Below are positions 8,184 to 16,263 of a DNA stretch of 64,000 nt, in pieces. The notes under the pieces are model-generated. The model saw nothing but the letters and a program-made list of their open reading frames with translations. It made no database searches and had not been told where the DNA came from. Made by a program: the position numbers and the translations under genes. The stretch's first letter is position 1. Each line of letters opens with the position of its first letter. The stretch spans positions 62,001-126,000 of the forward strand of contig CALRXU020000005.1 of assembly GCA_943372215.1 (NCBI GenBank). Direction: 5' to 3'. This stretch comes from UBA6183 sp943372215 (GTDB taxonomy: Bacteria > Bacteroidota > Bacteroidia > UKL13-3).

Positions 8184-9410
8184 TTATAGGGGAAGAGTAA
8201 AGTAAAAATTAGCCCCTTCATTGGGTTTGCTCTCTGCCCAAATCCTTCCTCCATTCTTTTCAATAATGTTTTTACATATCAACAGGCCAATGCCTGTGCC
8301 TTTTTCATTGGCTGTTCCGTAAGTTGTAACGTGCTGCATTTCATCAAACAACTTTGCCCCCACGCTTTCATCAAAACCAACGCCTGTATCCTTAATATGA
8401 AAAAAGAGCTGATTGCCCTTTAACTCACAACCGAAGTGAACCTGGTCCCCTTTTCTACAAAACTTGATGCTGTTTTTGATGAGGTTTCGCAACACGATGG
8501 TTAGCCCCTCTTTATCTACCCTAAGCGGGTTTGGCAGTTCATCTCCTTCAAGAAACAAGCCAACATCCTTCTTTAATGCATCTTCGTTTAATGACTTGCG
8601 AATTTCTTCCAAGCCCTCATTGATATTGATTGTCTTCTTTAATGGTTCTGTCTCTGGCCTGTTGCTGTTTGCCCACGAAAGCAAGTTGTTCAGCACATCT
8701 CTGGCCTCATTGGTTTGATTGGCCAGACGTGGCACCACTTCAATAAACTCTTCACTGGTAATTATGCCAGTATTTAACAACCCCAACACCTGGCTTATGC
8801 TGCCAATTGGGCCCCTTAAATCGTGGCTAATAATCGAGAACACCTTGTTTTTAAACTTAATTAGCTTTTCTAATTCCAGCTGTTTCTTACTTAGCTCTGC
8901 ATTGACTGTATTTAAGGAGTTTAGCGCTTTACGTAACTCAAGCAACTTTACTACTTGTCCACTTAAAATTTCCAACGCTCTCTTTTGGTCTTCATTCAGC
9001 GTTCTAGGCTTATTGTCAATAACACATAATGTACCTAGGTTTATGCCTTCTGGAGTTTGTAAAGGCAAACCAGCATAAAAACGAATGTGGGGATTTTCTA
9101 AAACTAGGCTATTCTTACTAAACCGCTCGTCCTTGGTGGCATCTTCCACCGTAAAAATCTTATCATACACAATAGCATGTTTACAAAATGCCGATTCTAT
9201 GGGCGTTTCGCGCACGTCAAGACCAACTTTGGCTTTAAACCATTGGCGTTTTTCATCCAACAGAGAAATTAAAGAGATTGGCGTTTCACAAATTTTAGAA
9301 GCCAATTCTACGATTTCATCAAACTCTCTTTCTTCATCACTATCAAGTATCTGATATGCTGCCAATGCTGCCAGCCTTAGGGATTCATTATTTCTTTCCG
9401 TATTAACCAT
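8184..9410 (-). CDS. GAF-domain sensor histidine kinase
   Basis: A soluble two-component sensor kinase. An N-terminal GAF domain (about residues 20-155; ETPIESAFCKHAIVYD and FYAGLPLQTPEGINLGTLCV) is followed by a short coiled coil. The HisKA H-box is FSIISHDLRGPIGSIS, with the phosphorylated histidine near residue 200. The ATPase domain shows the N box (NLIKNSIKFC), G1 (DTGVGFDES) and G2 (GTGIGLLICKN). No membrane segment is present, so it senses a cytoplasmic signal through GAF. No response regulator is adjacent. The start is either 9410 (MVNTERNNES) or 9431 (MRSLNSTMVN); the former fits GAF kinases of this type. Confidence 0.87.
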   Translation of the reverse strand: MVNTERNNESLRLAALAAYQILDSDEEREFDEIVELASKICETPISLISLLDEKRQWFKAKVGLDVRETPIESAFCKHAIVYDKIFTVEDATKDERFSKNSLVLENPHIRFYAGLPLQTPEGINLGTLCVIDNKPRTLNEDQKRALEILSGQVVKLLELRKALNSLNTVNAELSKKQLELEKLIKFKNKVFSIISHDLRGPIGSISQVLGLLNTGIITSEEFIEVVPRLANQTNEARDVLNNLLSWANSNRPETEPLKKTININEGLEEIRKSLNEDALKKDVGLFLEGDELPNPLRVDKEGLTIVLRNLIKNSIKFCRKGDQVHFGCELKGNQLFFHIKDTGVGFDESVGAKLFDEMQHVTTYGTANEKGTGIGLLICKNIIEKNGGRIWAESKPNEGANFYFTLPL

Positions 9411-9453
9411 GGTACTATTTAAACTTCTCAAATTACGTAATTAATTAACGACT

Positions 9454-10185
9454 CTAAAAATAAATAACAAAAATAGTTGGCTTTTTGTGCAGCTCAGGCA
9501 ACTGTTTTTTCCAATCTTGAACAGACTTGGTTTGCACAAAACCTTCTTTTGAAGTGATGTTGCAGGCAATGCACAACTTGGTCTGCGGATTACATGTTGC
9601 TACAACATCTGCAAGCAAGTGGTTATTTCTATAAGGAGTTTCCATAAATATTTGGGATTGTTTCCGAGAAATAGCGTCCGCTTCAAGTTGTTTTATTCTT
9701 TTAACCCGCAAGCTCTTATCAATAGGCAAGTATCCATTAAAAGCAAACCCCTGTCCGTTAAATCCACTAGCCATCAGTGCCATTATAATGCTTGATGGGC
9801 CTGGAAGAGGAATCACCTCAATACCCTTTTTATGCGCCAGCCCAACAACATCAGACCCAGGGTCGGCAATACAAGGCAAGCCGGCATCTGTTATAATTCC
9901 AATATCAACCTTTTGTTTAAAGAGTTCATCAATCATTTTTAGGTCTTCGGGCTTGCTGTGTTCGTTCCACAAAACAAGCGTAAGCTCTTGTTGGGTAGTT
10001 GCCAAACCCATTTTTTTAATCAATCCACGGGCAACTTTTTCATTTTCAACAATAAAATGTTTCACCTCATGCACCTGTTCCCGAACAAATTCTGCAATAA
10101 AATTTATTGGGTTATCATCTGCTAAGTAATTGGGTATTAACAGCAGGCGAGTTGTTTTTTCGGTTTTTAGTTCATCAACTTTCAT
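9454..10185 (-). CDS. RsmI-like SAM-dependent methyltransferase (tetrapyrrole methylase fold)
   Basis: The 243-residue protein has the tetrapyrrole-methylase fold. The central TDAGLPCIADPGSDVVGLA stretch corresponds to the SDAGTPxISDPG motif of RsmI, which methylates the ribose of C1402 in 16S rRNA. The later PLPGPSSIIMALMASGF and METPYRNNHLL segments also match. It is shorter than classical RsmI (~280 residues), and its N-terminus (LLLIPNYLADDNP) differs. It may be the Bacteroidota paralogue of RsmI rather than the orthologue. It is divergent from the PpiD-like gene across a 133-base gap. Confidence 0.8.
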   Translation of the reverse strand: MKVDELKTEKTTRLLLIPNYLADDNPINFIAEFVREQVHEVKHFIVENEKVARGLIKKMGLATTQQELTLVLWNEHSKPEDLKMIDELFKQKVDIGIITDAGLPCIADPGSDVVGLAHKKGIEVIPLPGPSSIIMALMASGFNGQGFAFNGYLPIDKSLRVKRIKQLEADAISRKQSQIFMETPYRNNHLLADVVATCNPQTKLCIACNITSKEGFVQTKSVQDWKKQLPELHKKPTIFVIYF

Positions 10186-10318
10186 GGTAATTGCATAACG
10201 GCTTGCAAAGTTTTATTTTTAAAGCTATCCTGCAAGCTAAATTTAGTTGCATTATACACTGAACAGAATTATTTTCGCTGGCTTTATTATAACTGAATAA
10301 ATAAATAAAAAGATAAAA

Positions 10319-12433
10319 ATGTCGATACTAGAGAAAATTAGAAACAGATCTGGCCTAGCCATTGTGTTTGTTGGGGGAGCCTTAGCATTGTTTGTTATAT
10401 CCGATGCTCTGCAAAGTAACAGCCGGATTTTTGGCGGTTCGCAAAGTAATGATTTGGGGGTAATTGCTGGTGAAAAAGTGAGTCCCAAAGTGTTTGAACA
10501 AAAAGTGGCCGTTAATTTGGAGAATACACGCCAACAAATGGGCCCTGACGCCAAAATAGACCAAAGTACCATTGACATGGTGCGTGAGCAAACATGGAGT
10601 CAAATGGTAATGGAAGGCCTTATGGCTGGAGAATACAAAGATCTTGGGATTAAAGTTACCGATGAAGAGTTGTTCGATTTGATTCAAGGTGAAGATCCTC
10701 ATCCTCAAATCAAGTCTGCGCCAATTTTCCAAAACCAACAACAACAGTTTGATCGTTCTTTGGTAATTCGTTTCTTAAAAGATATGGAAGCCAGCACCGA
10801 CCCTGAAAGAAAAAAGCAGTGGCTTACTTTTGAAGATGGTTTGCAAAACGAACAAGAATCAAAAAAATACTATGCCCTAATTCGCAAAGGGGTTTATGCA
10901 ACTTCACTTGAAGCTCGTCATACCTTTATTAATCGCTCACGTAGCATGGATGTTGATGCTGTGGCTTTAAACTACTTTAGCATTGCTGATAGCACCATTA
11001 AAGCGGAGGAGTCAGACTTAAAAGCTTATTTGAACAAAAACATGTCGAAGTATGCAGAGAAAGATAACTCACGCAAAATTGAGTTTATTATGTTTGATGC
11101 CGTTGCTTCTAAAGAAGATACAGCAGCAGCCCAAAAATGGGTTAGCGACCAGTTAACTCAATTTGCCACCGCTACAAATGACACGCTTTATGTAGATGCG
11201 AATAGTGATACCAAGTTTGACCCTACTGCAAAATCTCGTGCTGATTATCCAGAAGATGTGGTAGATCGTTTATTCCGCGATTCTGTTGGAAGCATTATTG
11301 GACCAATATTTAAAGACGGTAAGTACAATATTTATAAGGTTGTAGGCACTAAACAAGACAGCGTTTTCCAAATGCGTGCCAGCCACATCTTGTTTAAAAC
11401 AGAAAACAATGACACTGCTGCAACCTTGAAAAAAGCTGCTGAAGTAATGGCACAAATTAAAGGTGGTGCTGATTTTGCTGCCATGGCTGCTCAATACGGA
11501 ACTGATGGAACTGCTCAACGTGGTGGTGATTTGGGTTGGTTTAAAGAAGGTAACATGGTAAAAGAGTTTAACGATGCTGTGTTAGCTGGCAAAAAAGGTG
11601 ACATGAAAATTGTGAAAACACAATTTGGTGTTCATATTTTAAAAATTACCGAAGACAAAACTAAAAAATTGGTTTGTGCTGCATTGTTGTCAAGGGGAAT
11701 ATTGTCAAGTGAGGCAACAACATCAACTGCATATAACGCTGCCAGCCAGTTTATAGCAGGCGCAGCTGATGCAGAAGCTTTTGGGAAATTGGCTACCGAA
11801 AAAAACCTGTTAAGAAGAACAGCAGAGTACGTGCGTGAAAATGATAAGCAACTTGGTGGTGTTTTGCAGGATGCGAGAGAAATTGTTCGTTGGACCTTTA
11901 CTGCAAAAAAGGGTGATGTATCTGATGTGTTTTCTGTAAATGATAAGTTTGTTGTTGCTACACTAACTGCAATCCGTGAAAAAGGAAAAGCCGATTTTGA
12001 AACCGCGAAACCTCGTTTAGAGGCTGATTACCGCAAGGAGAAAAAAGCTGATCAGTTACTGGAAAAAGCAACCACTGCCATGGCTGGTGTTAAATCTATA
12101 CAAGACTTGGCTACCAAACTACAACTTTCTGTCACACCAATTGTTGGACAAACTTTTGATAACAGCAACATTGCTTACATAGGCCCTGATATGAAAATGG
12201 TAGGTACATTATTTGGTACCAAAACCACTGGAAAAATGTTTGGACCCGTTAAAGGAGATAACGCTGTTTATGTTTATGCCATCAACAAGTTTACCGAAGC
12301 TCCTGAGATGAAAGATTTAACCGCTTACAAAACAGAGGTTCAAAACCAACTTTCGCAACGTGTGGAGTATGCTACTTTTGAAACCTTAAAAGAACTTAAG
12401 AAAGTAGAAGATTTTCGTTATAAATTTTATTAA
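10319..12433 (+). CDS. ppiD: PpiD/SurA-type peptidyl-prolyl isomerase, membrane-anchored chaperone
   Basis: The 704-residue protein starts MSILEKIRNRSGLAIVFVGG, with one membrane segment (residues ~12-30) as in PpiD, and a SurA_N-like helical region follows. A parvulin domain lies at about residues 350-445 (RASHILFKTEN, GGADFAAMAAQYG, RGGDLGWF, TQFGVHILKITE). The C-terminal ~240 residues form a second SurA-like or parvulin-like region. It would act in the periplasm, helping newly exported proteins fold. The gene runs into the alpha/beta hydrolase with an 8-base gap, so the two are co-transcribed. The symbol is by domain architecture. Confidence 0.9.
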   Translation: MSILEKIRNRSGLAIVFVGGALALFVISDALQSNSRIFGGSQSNDLGVIAGEKVSPKVFEQKVAVNLENTRQQMGPDAKIDQSTIDMVREQTWSQMVMEGLMAGEYKDLGIKVTDEELFDLIQGEDPHPQIKSAPIFQNQQQQFDRSLVIRFLKDMEASTDPERKKQWLTFEDGLQNEQESKKYYALIRKGVYATSLEARHTFINRSRSMDVDAVALNYFSIADSTIKAEESDLKAYLNKNMSKYAEKDNSRKIEFIMFDAVASKEDTAAAQKWVSDQLTQFATATNDTLYVDANSDTKFDPTAKSRADYPEDVVDRLFRDSVGSIIGPIFKDGKYNIYKVVGTKQDSVFQMRASHILFKTENNDTAATLKKAAEVMAQIKGGADFAAMAAQYGTDGTAQRGGDLGWFKEGNMVKEFNDAVLAGKKGDMKIVKTQFGVHILKITEDKTKKLVCAALLSRGILSSEATTSTAYNAASQFIAGAADAEAFGKLATEKNLLRRTAEYVRENDKQLGGVLQDAREIVRWTFTAKKGDVSDVFSVNDKFVVATLTAIREKGKADFETAKPRLEADYRKEKKADQLLEKATTAMAGVKSIQDLATKLQLSVTPIVGQTFDNSNIAYIGPDMKMVGTLFGTKTTGKMFGPVKGDNAVYVYAINKFTEAPEMKDLTAYKTEVQNQLSQRVEYATFETLKELKKVEDFRYKFY

Positions 12434-12441
12434 TCAATAAC

Positions 12442-13200
12442 ATGTCACACTACCAAAAAACCGGAACAGGTTTCCCCGTAGTGCTTCTTCATGGATTTTG
12501 TGAGAACAACACCTGCTTTAATCGGCAGGTGTTGTTGCTTAAGGACCATTTTACCCTTATTGTACCTGACCTTCCTGGAAGCACCTCTGCTATATTTGAT
12601 GAGCCTATTACGATGGAAATGATGGCCGATCAGGTCTACAAGTTATTGGCATCTCTTCACATCAATAAATGCATTATGATTGGCCATAGCATGGGAGGCT
12701 ATGTTGCATTGGCCTTTGCAAAAAAGTACGCTCCTCTTCTTTTGGGCTTTGGCCTTTTGCATAGCACAGCACTGGCTGATGATGCTGAAAGAAAAGAGAA
12801 ACGCGAACAAACAAAACGTGTGATTGAAACAAAAGGTGCTTCTTTTTTCGCAAACAGTTTTATCCCTTCTCTGTTTCATCCAACCGCTTCAAAACACCTT
12901 TTGAAAGACCTTTTAGCTGTAACCACTCAATTTACTAACAAGGGTTTGGTGGCACAAGTTGATGCCATGAAAAATAGGCCAGATAGCTCTTCTTTTATAA
13001 AAGAAACAACATTGCCTATGTTTTGGGGTATTGGAAAATATGACGAGTTATTACCCCAAGATTTGTTGTTTAAACAGACACTATCTGGTAAAATGGTGTA
13101 CATCGCTTATCTCACAAATAGCGCCCACATGGGGCATCTGGAGCAAGAACAGGAGCTAGCACAACACCTCGTCAGCTTTTGTAATGGGCTGACTGATTAA
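12442..13200 (+). CDS. Alpha/beta hydrolase
   Basis: A typical 252-residue alpha/beta hydrolase. VVLLHGFCENN forms the oxyanion-hole strand, GHSMGGYVAL carries the nucleophile serine near residue 85, and the late SAHMGHLEQ supplies the histidine. The acid is probably the aspartate in WGIGKYDELL. No signal peptide is present. The substrate cannot be deduced; such enzymes include esterases and MenH-like lyases. It is the second gene of the ppiD transcription unit. Confidence 0.88.
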   Translation: MSHYQKTGTGFPVVLLHGFCENNTCFNRQVLLLKDHFTLIVPDLPGSTSAIFDEPITMEMMADQVYKLLASLHINKCIMIGHSMGGYVALAFAKKYAPLLLGFGLLHSTALADDAERKEKREQTKRVIETKGASFFANSFIPSLFHPTASKHLLKDLLAVTTQFTNKGLVAQVDAMKNRPDSSSFIKETTLPMFWGIGKYDELLPQDLLFKQTLSGKMVYIAYLTNSAHMGHLEQEQELAQHLVSFCNGLTD

Positions 13201-13240
13201 TCTCATAATAGCCTAAAGCTATTGCAATCTTCTTTTTTAT

Positions 13241-13248
13241 TAGTTTTG
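13241..13248 (+). promoter_or_regulatory. -7 element of the oxyR promoter
   Basis: TAGTTTTG fits the Bacteroidota TAnnTTTG consensus, with TTG at 13222-13224 as a possible -33 element. Only five bases separate its final G from the oxyR ATG, so the predicted mRNA has almost no leader. Confidence 0.6.
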
Positions 13249-13253
13249 TTGAT

Positions 13254-14192
13254 ATGACAATCACACAGCTTGAATACATCATTGCCGTGGATACCCATGG
13301 GAATTTTTTAGTTGCCGCAGAAAAATGCGCAGTGAGCCAACCTGCATTAAGCATGCAAATACAAAAGTTGGAAAAAGACCTGGGGGTTAGAATATTTGAC
13401 CGAAGTCGACAGCCAGTAGTAGCAACCGAGGTTGGCATACGTATTATTCTTCAAGCCCGCGAAATTCTTAAGCAGTGCAATCGCTTAAACGAGTTGGTTA
13501 ATGAGCAACTTAAAGGAGAATTAAACGGGCTTCTGCGTGTTGGCATTATTCCAACAGTTGCTCCATACGTGTTGCCGTTATTTTTGGTTGACTTTATGAA
13601 AAACCATAAAAAGGTAAATATTGAAATTACAGAAATAACCACAGCACAAATACTGCATCAGTTAAAAAACGACCAATTGGATTGTGGAATTATGGCTACG
13701 CCAATTGAGGCTGGTTATCTGCAATACATCCCACTTTATTATGAACCGCTGGTGGCTTATGTGGGCGAAAACAGCCCCTTGTTTACTAAAAAAACATTGA
13801 CACCGGAAGACATTGAACATGAAGACATCTGGATATTAAATGAGGGGCACTGTTTACGCAATCAAGTGCTGAACTTATGCGGAGGCAACAAAAGCAATAC
13901 CAAAAACAAACAATTTCAATACCAAACAGGGAGTTTAGAAACCCTTAAAAAAATGGTGGAAATAAATGGGGGATTAACCATTTTACCTGAGTTGAGTATT
14001 TTTGATTTTAATGATGAACAAATGGAACGGGTGCGATACTTTAAGAAGCCTGATCCGGTAAGAGAGATTAGTGTAGTTACGCATCGAACAGACTTGAAAA
14101 AACAATTGATTGAATCGTTTACCACTTCTTTGTTAACTGCCGTGCCTGAAAGAATGAAAAAAGAACGGGAGCGCGTGGTGTTGGAGCTTTAA
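13254..14192 (+). CDS. oxyR: Hydrogen-peroxide-sensing LysR-type regulator OxyR
   Basis: The N-terminal LysR helix-turn-helix is clear (MTITQLEYIIAVDTHGNFLV, then AVSQPALSMQIQKLEKDLGV). The decisive feature is the pair of cysteines in EGHCLRNQVLNLCGG, nine residues apart. This matches the redox-active C199-C208 pair of E. coli OxyR (GHCLRDQ). The 312-residue length is normal. OxyR activates catalase, peroxiredoxin and iron-storage genes on oxidation, but none of these is adjacent. Translation starts at the ATG directly behind a -7 element. Confidence 0.93.
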   Translation: MTITQLEYIIAVDTHGNFLVAAEKCAVSQPALSMQIQKLEKDLGVRIFDRSRQPVVATEVGIRIILQAREILKQCNRLNELVNEQLKGELNGLLRVGIIPTVAPYVLPLFLVDFMKNHKKVNIEITEITTAQILHQLKNDQLDCGIMATPIEAGYLQYIPLYYEPLVAYVGENSPLFTKKTLTPEDIEHEDIWILNEGHCLRNQVLNLCGGNKSNTKNKQFQYQTGSLETLKKMVEINGGLTILPELSIFDFNDEQMERVRYFKKPDPVREISVVTHRTDLKKQLIESFTTSLLTAVPERMKKERERVVLEL

Positions 14193-14213
14193 CAAACAAT
14201 AGAACATTTCAAT

Positions 14214-14248
14214 AAAAAAGCCGCTGCACATGATGCAGCGGCTTTTTT
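14214..14248. terminator. Bidirectional terminator between oxyR and metK
   Basis: A perfect 15-base inverted repeat (AAAAAAGCCGCTGCA and its complement) with a 5-base loop, flanked by A and T runs on both sides. It sits between two convergent genes and can end transcription from either side. Confidence 0.93.
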
Positions 14249-14267
14249 ATTGAAGCGGTAATCCGAA

Positions 14268-15521
14268 CTATTTCAATTTAAATTCCTTTTTTACTTTGTC
14301 CACAAAATCTAGTTTCTCCCATGTAAACAACTCAACCTTTTTGGTTACTTTCTTTCCATCAGGTGAAGTAAACGTTTTGCTCACAACCTCATTTTTGCGG
14401 CCCATGTGCCCATAAGCTGCCGTTTCACTGTAAATTGGGTTGCGCAACTTCAAACGGGTTTCAATTCCGTAAGGAGTCATATCAAACAATTTAGCTACTT
14501 TATTGGCAATTTCTCCGTCTGTCATTTTTACTTTAGCCGTTCCGTAGGTATTAATGTAAATGCCCATAGGCTCTTTTACACCAATGGCATAAGAAACTTG
14601 CACCAATACTTCTGAACACAATCCAGCCGCCACTAAGTTTTTAGCAATATGACGAGTAGCGTAAGCAGCACTTCTGTCAACCTTACTAGGATCTTTTCCA
14701 GAGAATGCACCACCACCGTGAGCACCTTTTCCGCCATAAGTATCTACAATAATCTTACGTCCTGTTAAACCGGTATCACCATGCGGGCCACCAATTACAA
14801 ACTTCCCTGTTGGGTTAATGTGGTACTTAATATCAGCATTAAACAACTTAGCGAATTTTTTATACTTGGCCTTAACCCTTGGTATCAAAATCTTTACAAT
14901 GTCTTCTTTAATCTTAGCCAACATTTTAGCTTCGGTATCAAAATCATCGTGTTGGGTTGATACAACAATAGAATCAATACGCACAGGCTCGTTTTTATCA
15001 TTGTACTCCAGAGTAACCTGGCTTTTAGCATCTGGGCGTAAATATTTAATCGCCTTGTTCTCTCTGCGTAATGCAGCCAATTCAATCAAAATTTTGTGGG
15101 CCAAATCTAATGCCAATGGCATGTAATCTTCGGTTTCAGCAGTTGCATAACCAAACATCATTCCTTGATCACCAGCACCTTGGTCTTGTTTCTTTTTTCT
15201 GTCAACACCTTGGTTAATATCAGCAGATTGCTCATGAATGGCTGATAATACTCCACAAGAGTTTGCTTCAAACATGTATTCCGACTTGGTGTAACCAATT
15301 TTCTTGATTACATCACGGGCAATGGTTTGAACATCTAAGTACGCTTTTGATTTAACTTCTCCGGCAAGAATAACCTGTCCGGTTGTTACCAATGTTTCGC
15401 AAGCAACTTTTGATTCCGGATCGAAAGCCAGAAAATTATCAATAAGCGCATCTGAGATTTGATCGGCTACTTTGTCAGGATGTCCTTCACTTACCGATTC
15501 CGAGGTGAATAAATATGCCAT
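14268..15521 (-). CDS. metK: S-adenosylmethionine synthetase
   Basis: MetK makes S-adenosylmethionine from methionine and ATP. The protein shows the N-terminal TSESVSEGHPDKVADQISDA motif, the GAGDQGMMFGYA hexapeptide region, and GGAFSGKDPSKVDRSAAYA. The 417-residue length fits the family. A good promoter precedes it (TTG at 15587-15585, TAATTTTG at 15566-15559), giving a leader of about 30 bases, which is too short for a SAM riboswitch. Confidence 0.98.
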   Translation of the reverse strand: MAYLFTSESVSEGHPDKVADQISDALIDNFLAFDPESKVACETLVTTGQVILAGEVKSKAYLDVQTIARDVIKKIGYTKSEYMFEANSCGVLSAIHEQSADINQGVDRKKKQDQGAGDQGMMFGYATAETEDYMPLALDLAHKILIELAALRRENKAIKYLRPDAKSQVTLEYNDKNEPVRIDSIVVSTQHDDFDTEAKMLAKIKEDIVKILIPRVKAKYKKFAKLFNADIKYHINPTGKFVIGGPHGDTGLTGRKIIVDTYGGKGAHGGGAFSGKDPSKVDRSAAYATRHIAKNLVAAGLCSEVLVQVSYAIGVKEPMGIYINTYGTAKVKMTDGEIANKVAKLFDMTPYGIETRLKLRNPIYSETAAYGHMGRKNEVVSKTFTSPDGKKVTKKVELFTWEKLDFVDKVKKEFKLK

Positions 15522-15558
15522 GTTTAGTTTTAAAGTTTATGATTTAATTTTAATCGGG

Positions 15559-15587
15559 CAAAATTACATTTTTACCCGAAGTTACAA
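15559..15587 (-). promoter_or_regulatory. metK promoter
   Basis: On the minus strand: TTG (15587-15585), an 18-base spacer, then TAATTTTG (15566-15559). Both match Bacteroidota consensus elements. The metK ATG is 37 bases beyond the -7 element. Confidence 0.7.
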
Positions 15588-15647
15588 AGCATTAAATACC
15601 AAAGTTAAACTTTAATAAAATCCTTATTAAATCACTGTTTCAAGTCT

Positions 15648-15655
15648 TAATTTTG
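15648..15655 (+). promoter_or_regulatory. -7 element of the gene at 15661
   Basis: TAATTTTG is an exact TAnnTTTG match that ends five bases before the ATG at 15661. No -33 TTG is obvious. A leaderless transcript is predicted. Confidence 0.55.
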
Positions 15656-15660
15656 TAATT

Positions 15661-16227
15661 ATGCAAGACATTGAGCCGCATTACAGGTGGCGCGACCTTT
15701 ACCAGGCTGAACATGACCGCTTTTCTCCTTTTTATGAAAGGGAGTATAGCGAGTTTGAATACACCAATAAAATATACAACTACTGTATTCACCCACAATG
15801 GGATGAGTTTGGCTCAAGTACCTTGTACAGTAAGATATTATTTGTGGATTATGAAACCAAATTTGCCATTATTGAGTTGTTTGGTGAATGGAATGACGCC
15901 ATTAACAATGATGTGATGTGGCTGAAACGAGAGGTGGCTGAAGTGCTTATGGCAAATGGCATCAACAAATTTGTACTTATCGGAGAAAACGTGCTTAACT
16001 TCCATAGTAGTGACGACAGTTACTATGAGGAGTGGTTTCAAGATGTGGAAGAGGGTTGGATTGTTGCACTTAACTTTCAGGAACACGTGCTGGAAGAGTT
16101 TAGAAGAAACAACATTGATTACTATGTGAACTTTGGGGGAGAACTAGATGCGTTAAGCTGGAGAAAGCTTTCACCCGCCCAATTATATAACATTATCCAA
16201 CAAAACATCAGCCATCGATTAGGTTAG
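15661..16227 (+). CDS. Conserved hypothetical cytoplasmic protein
   Basis: I do not recognise a named family. The 188-residue protein has no signal peptide or membrane segment. It is rich in tyrosine, tryptophan and acidic residues (RWRDLYQAEHDRFSPFYERE; NVLNFHSSDDSYYEEWFQD). A central alternating hydrophobic pattern (KILFVDYETKFAIIELFGEW, KFVLIGENVL, WIVALNF) suggests an alpha/beta fold resembling STAS-like or flavodoxin-like sheets. It is divergent from metK and convergent with the fused E1 gene. It is likely real because codon usage and spacing fit its neighbours and it carries its own promoter element. Confidence 0.7.
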   Translation: MQDIEPHYRWRDLYQAEHDRFSPFYEREYSEFEYTNKIYNYCIHPQWDEFGSSTLYSKILFVDYETKFAIIELFGEWNDAINNDVMWLKREVAEVLMANGINKFVLIGENVLNFHSSDDSYYEEWFQDVEEGWIVALNFQEHVLEEFRRNNIDYYVNFGGELDALSWRKLSPAQLYNIIQQNISHRLG

Positions 16228-16263
16228 TTAGCGAGGGTTAAACCCAAGGCGGCTATCTCCTTT

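Noticed and set aside
10201..10237. 7-base inverted repeat between the RsmI-like and ppiD genes
   Set aside because: The arms are short and the loop is 23 bases; it is probably chance or a weak regulator site and not strong enough to list.
15522..15660. SAM riboswitch upstream of metK
   Set aside because: The metK promoter lies at 15559-15587, so the leader is only ~30 bases. The small CGGG/CCCG repeat there overlaps the promoter.
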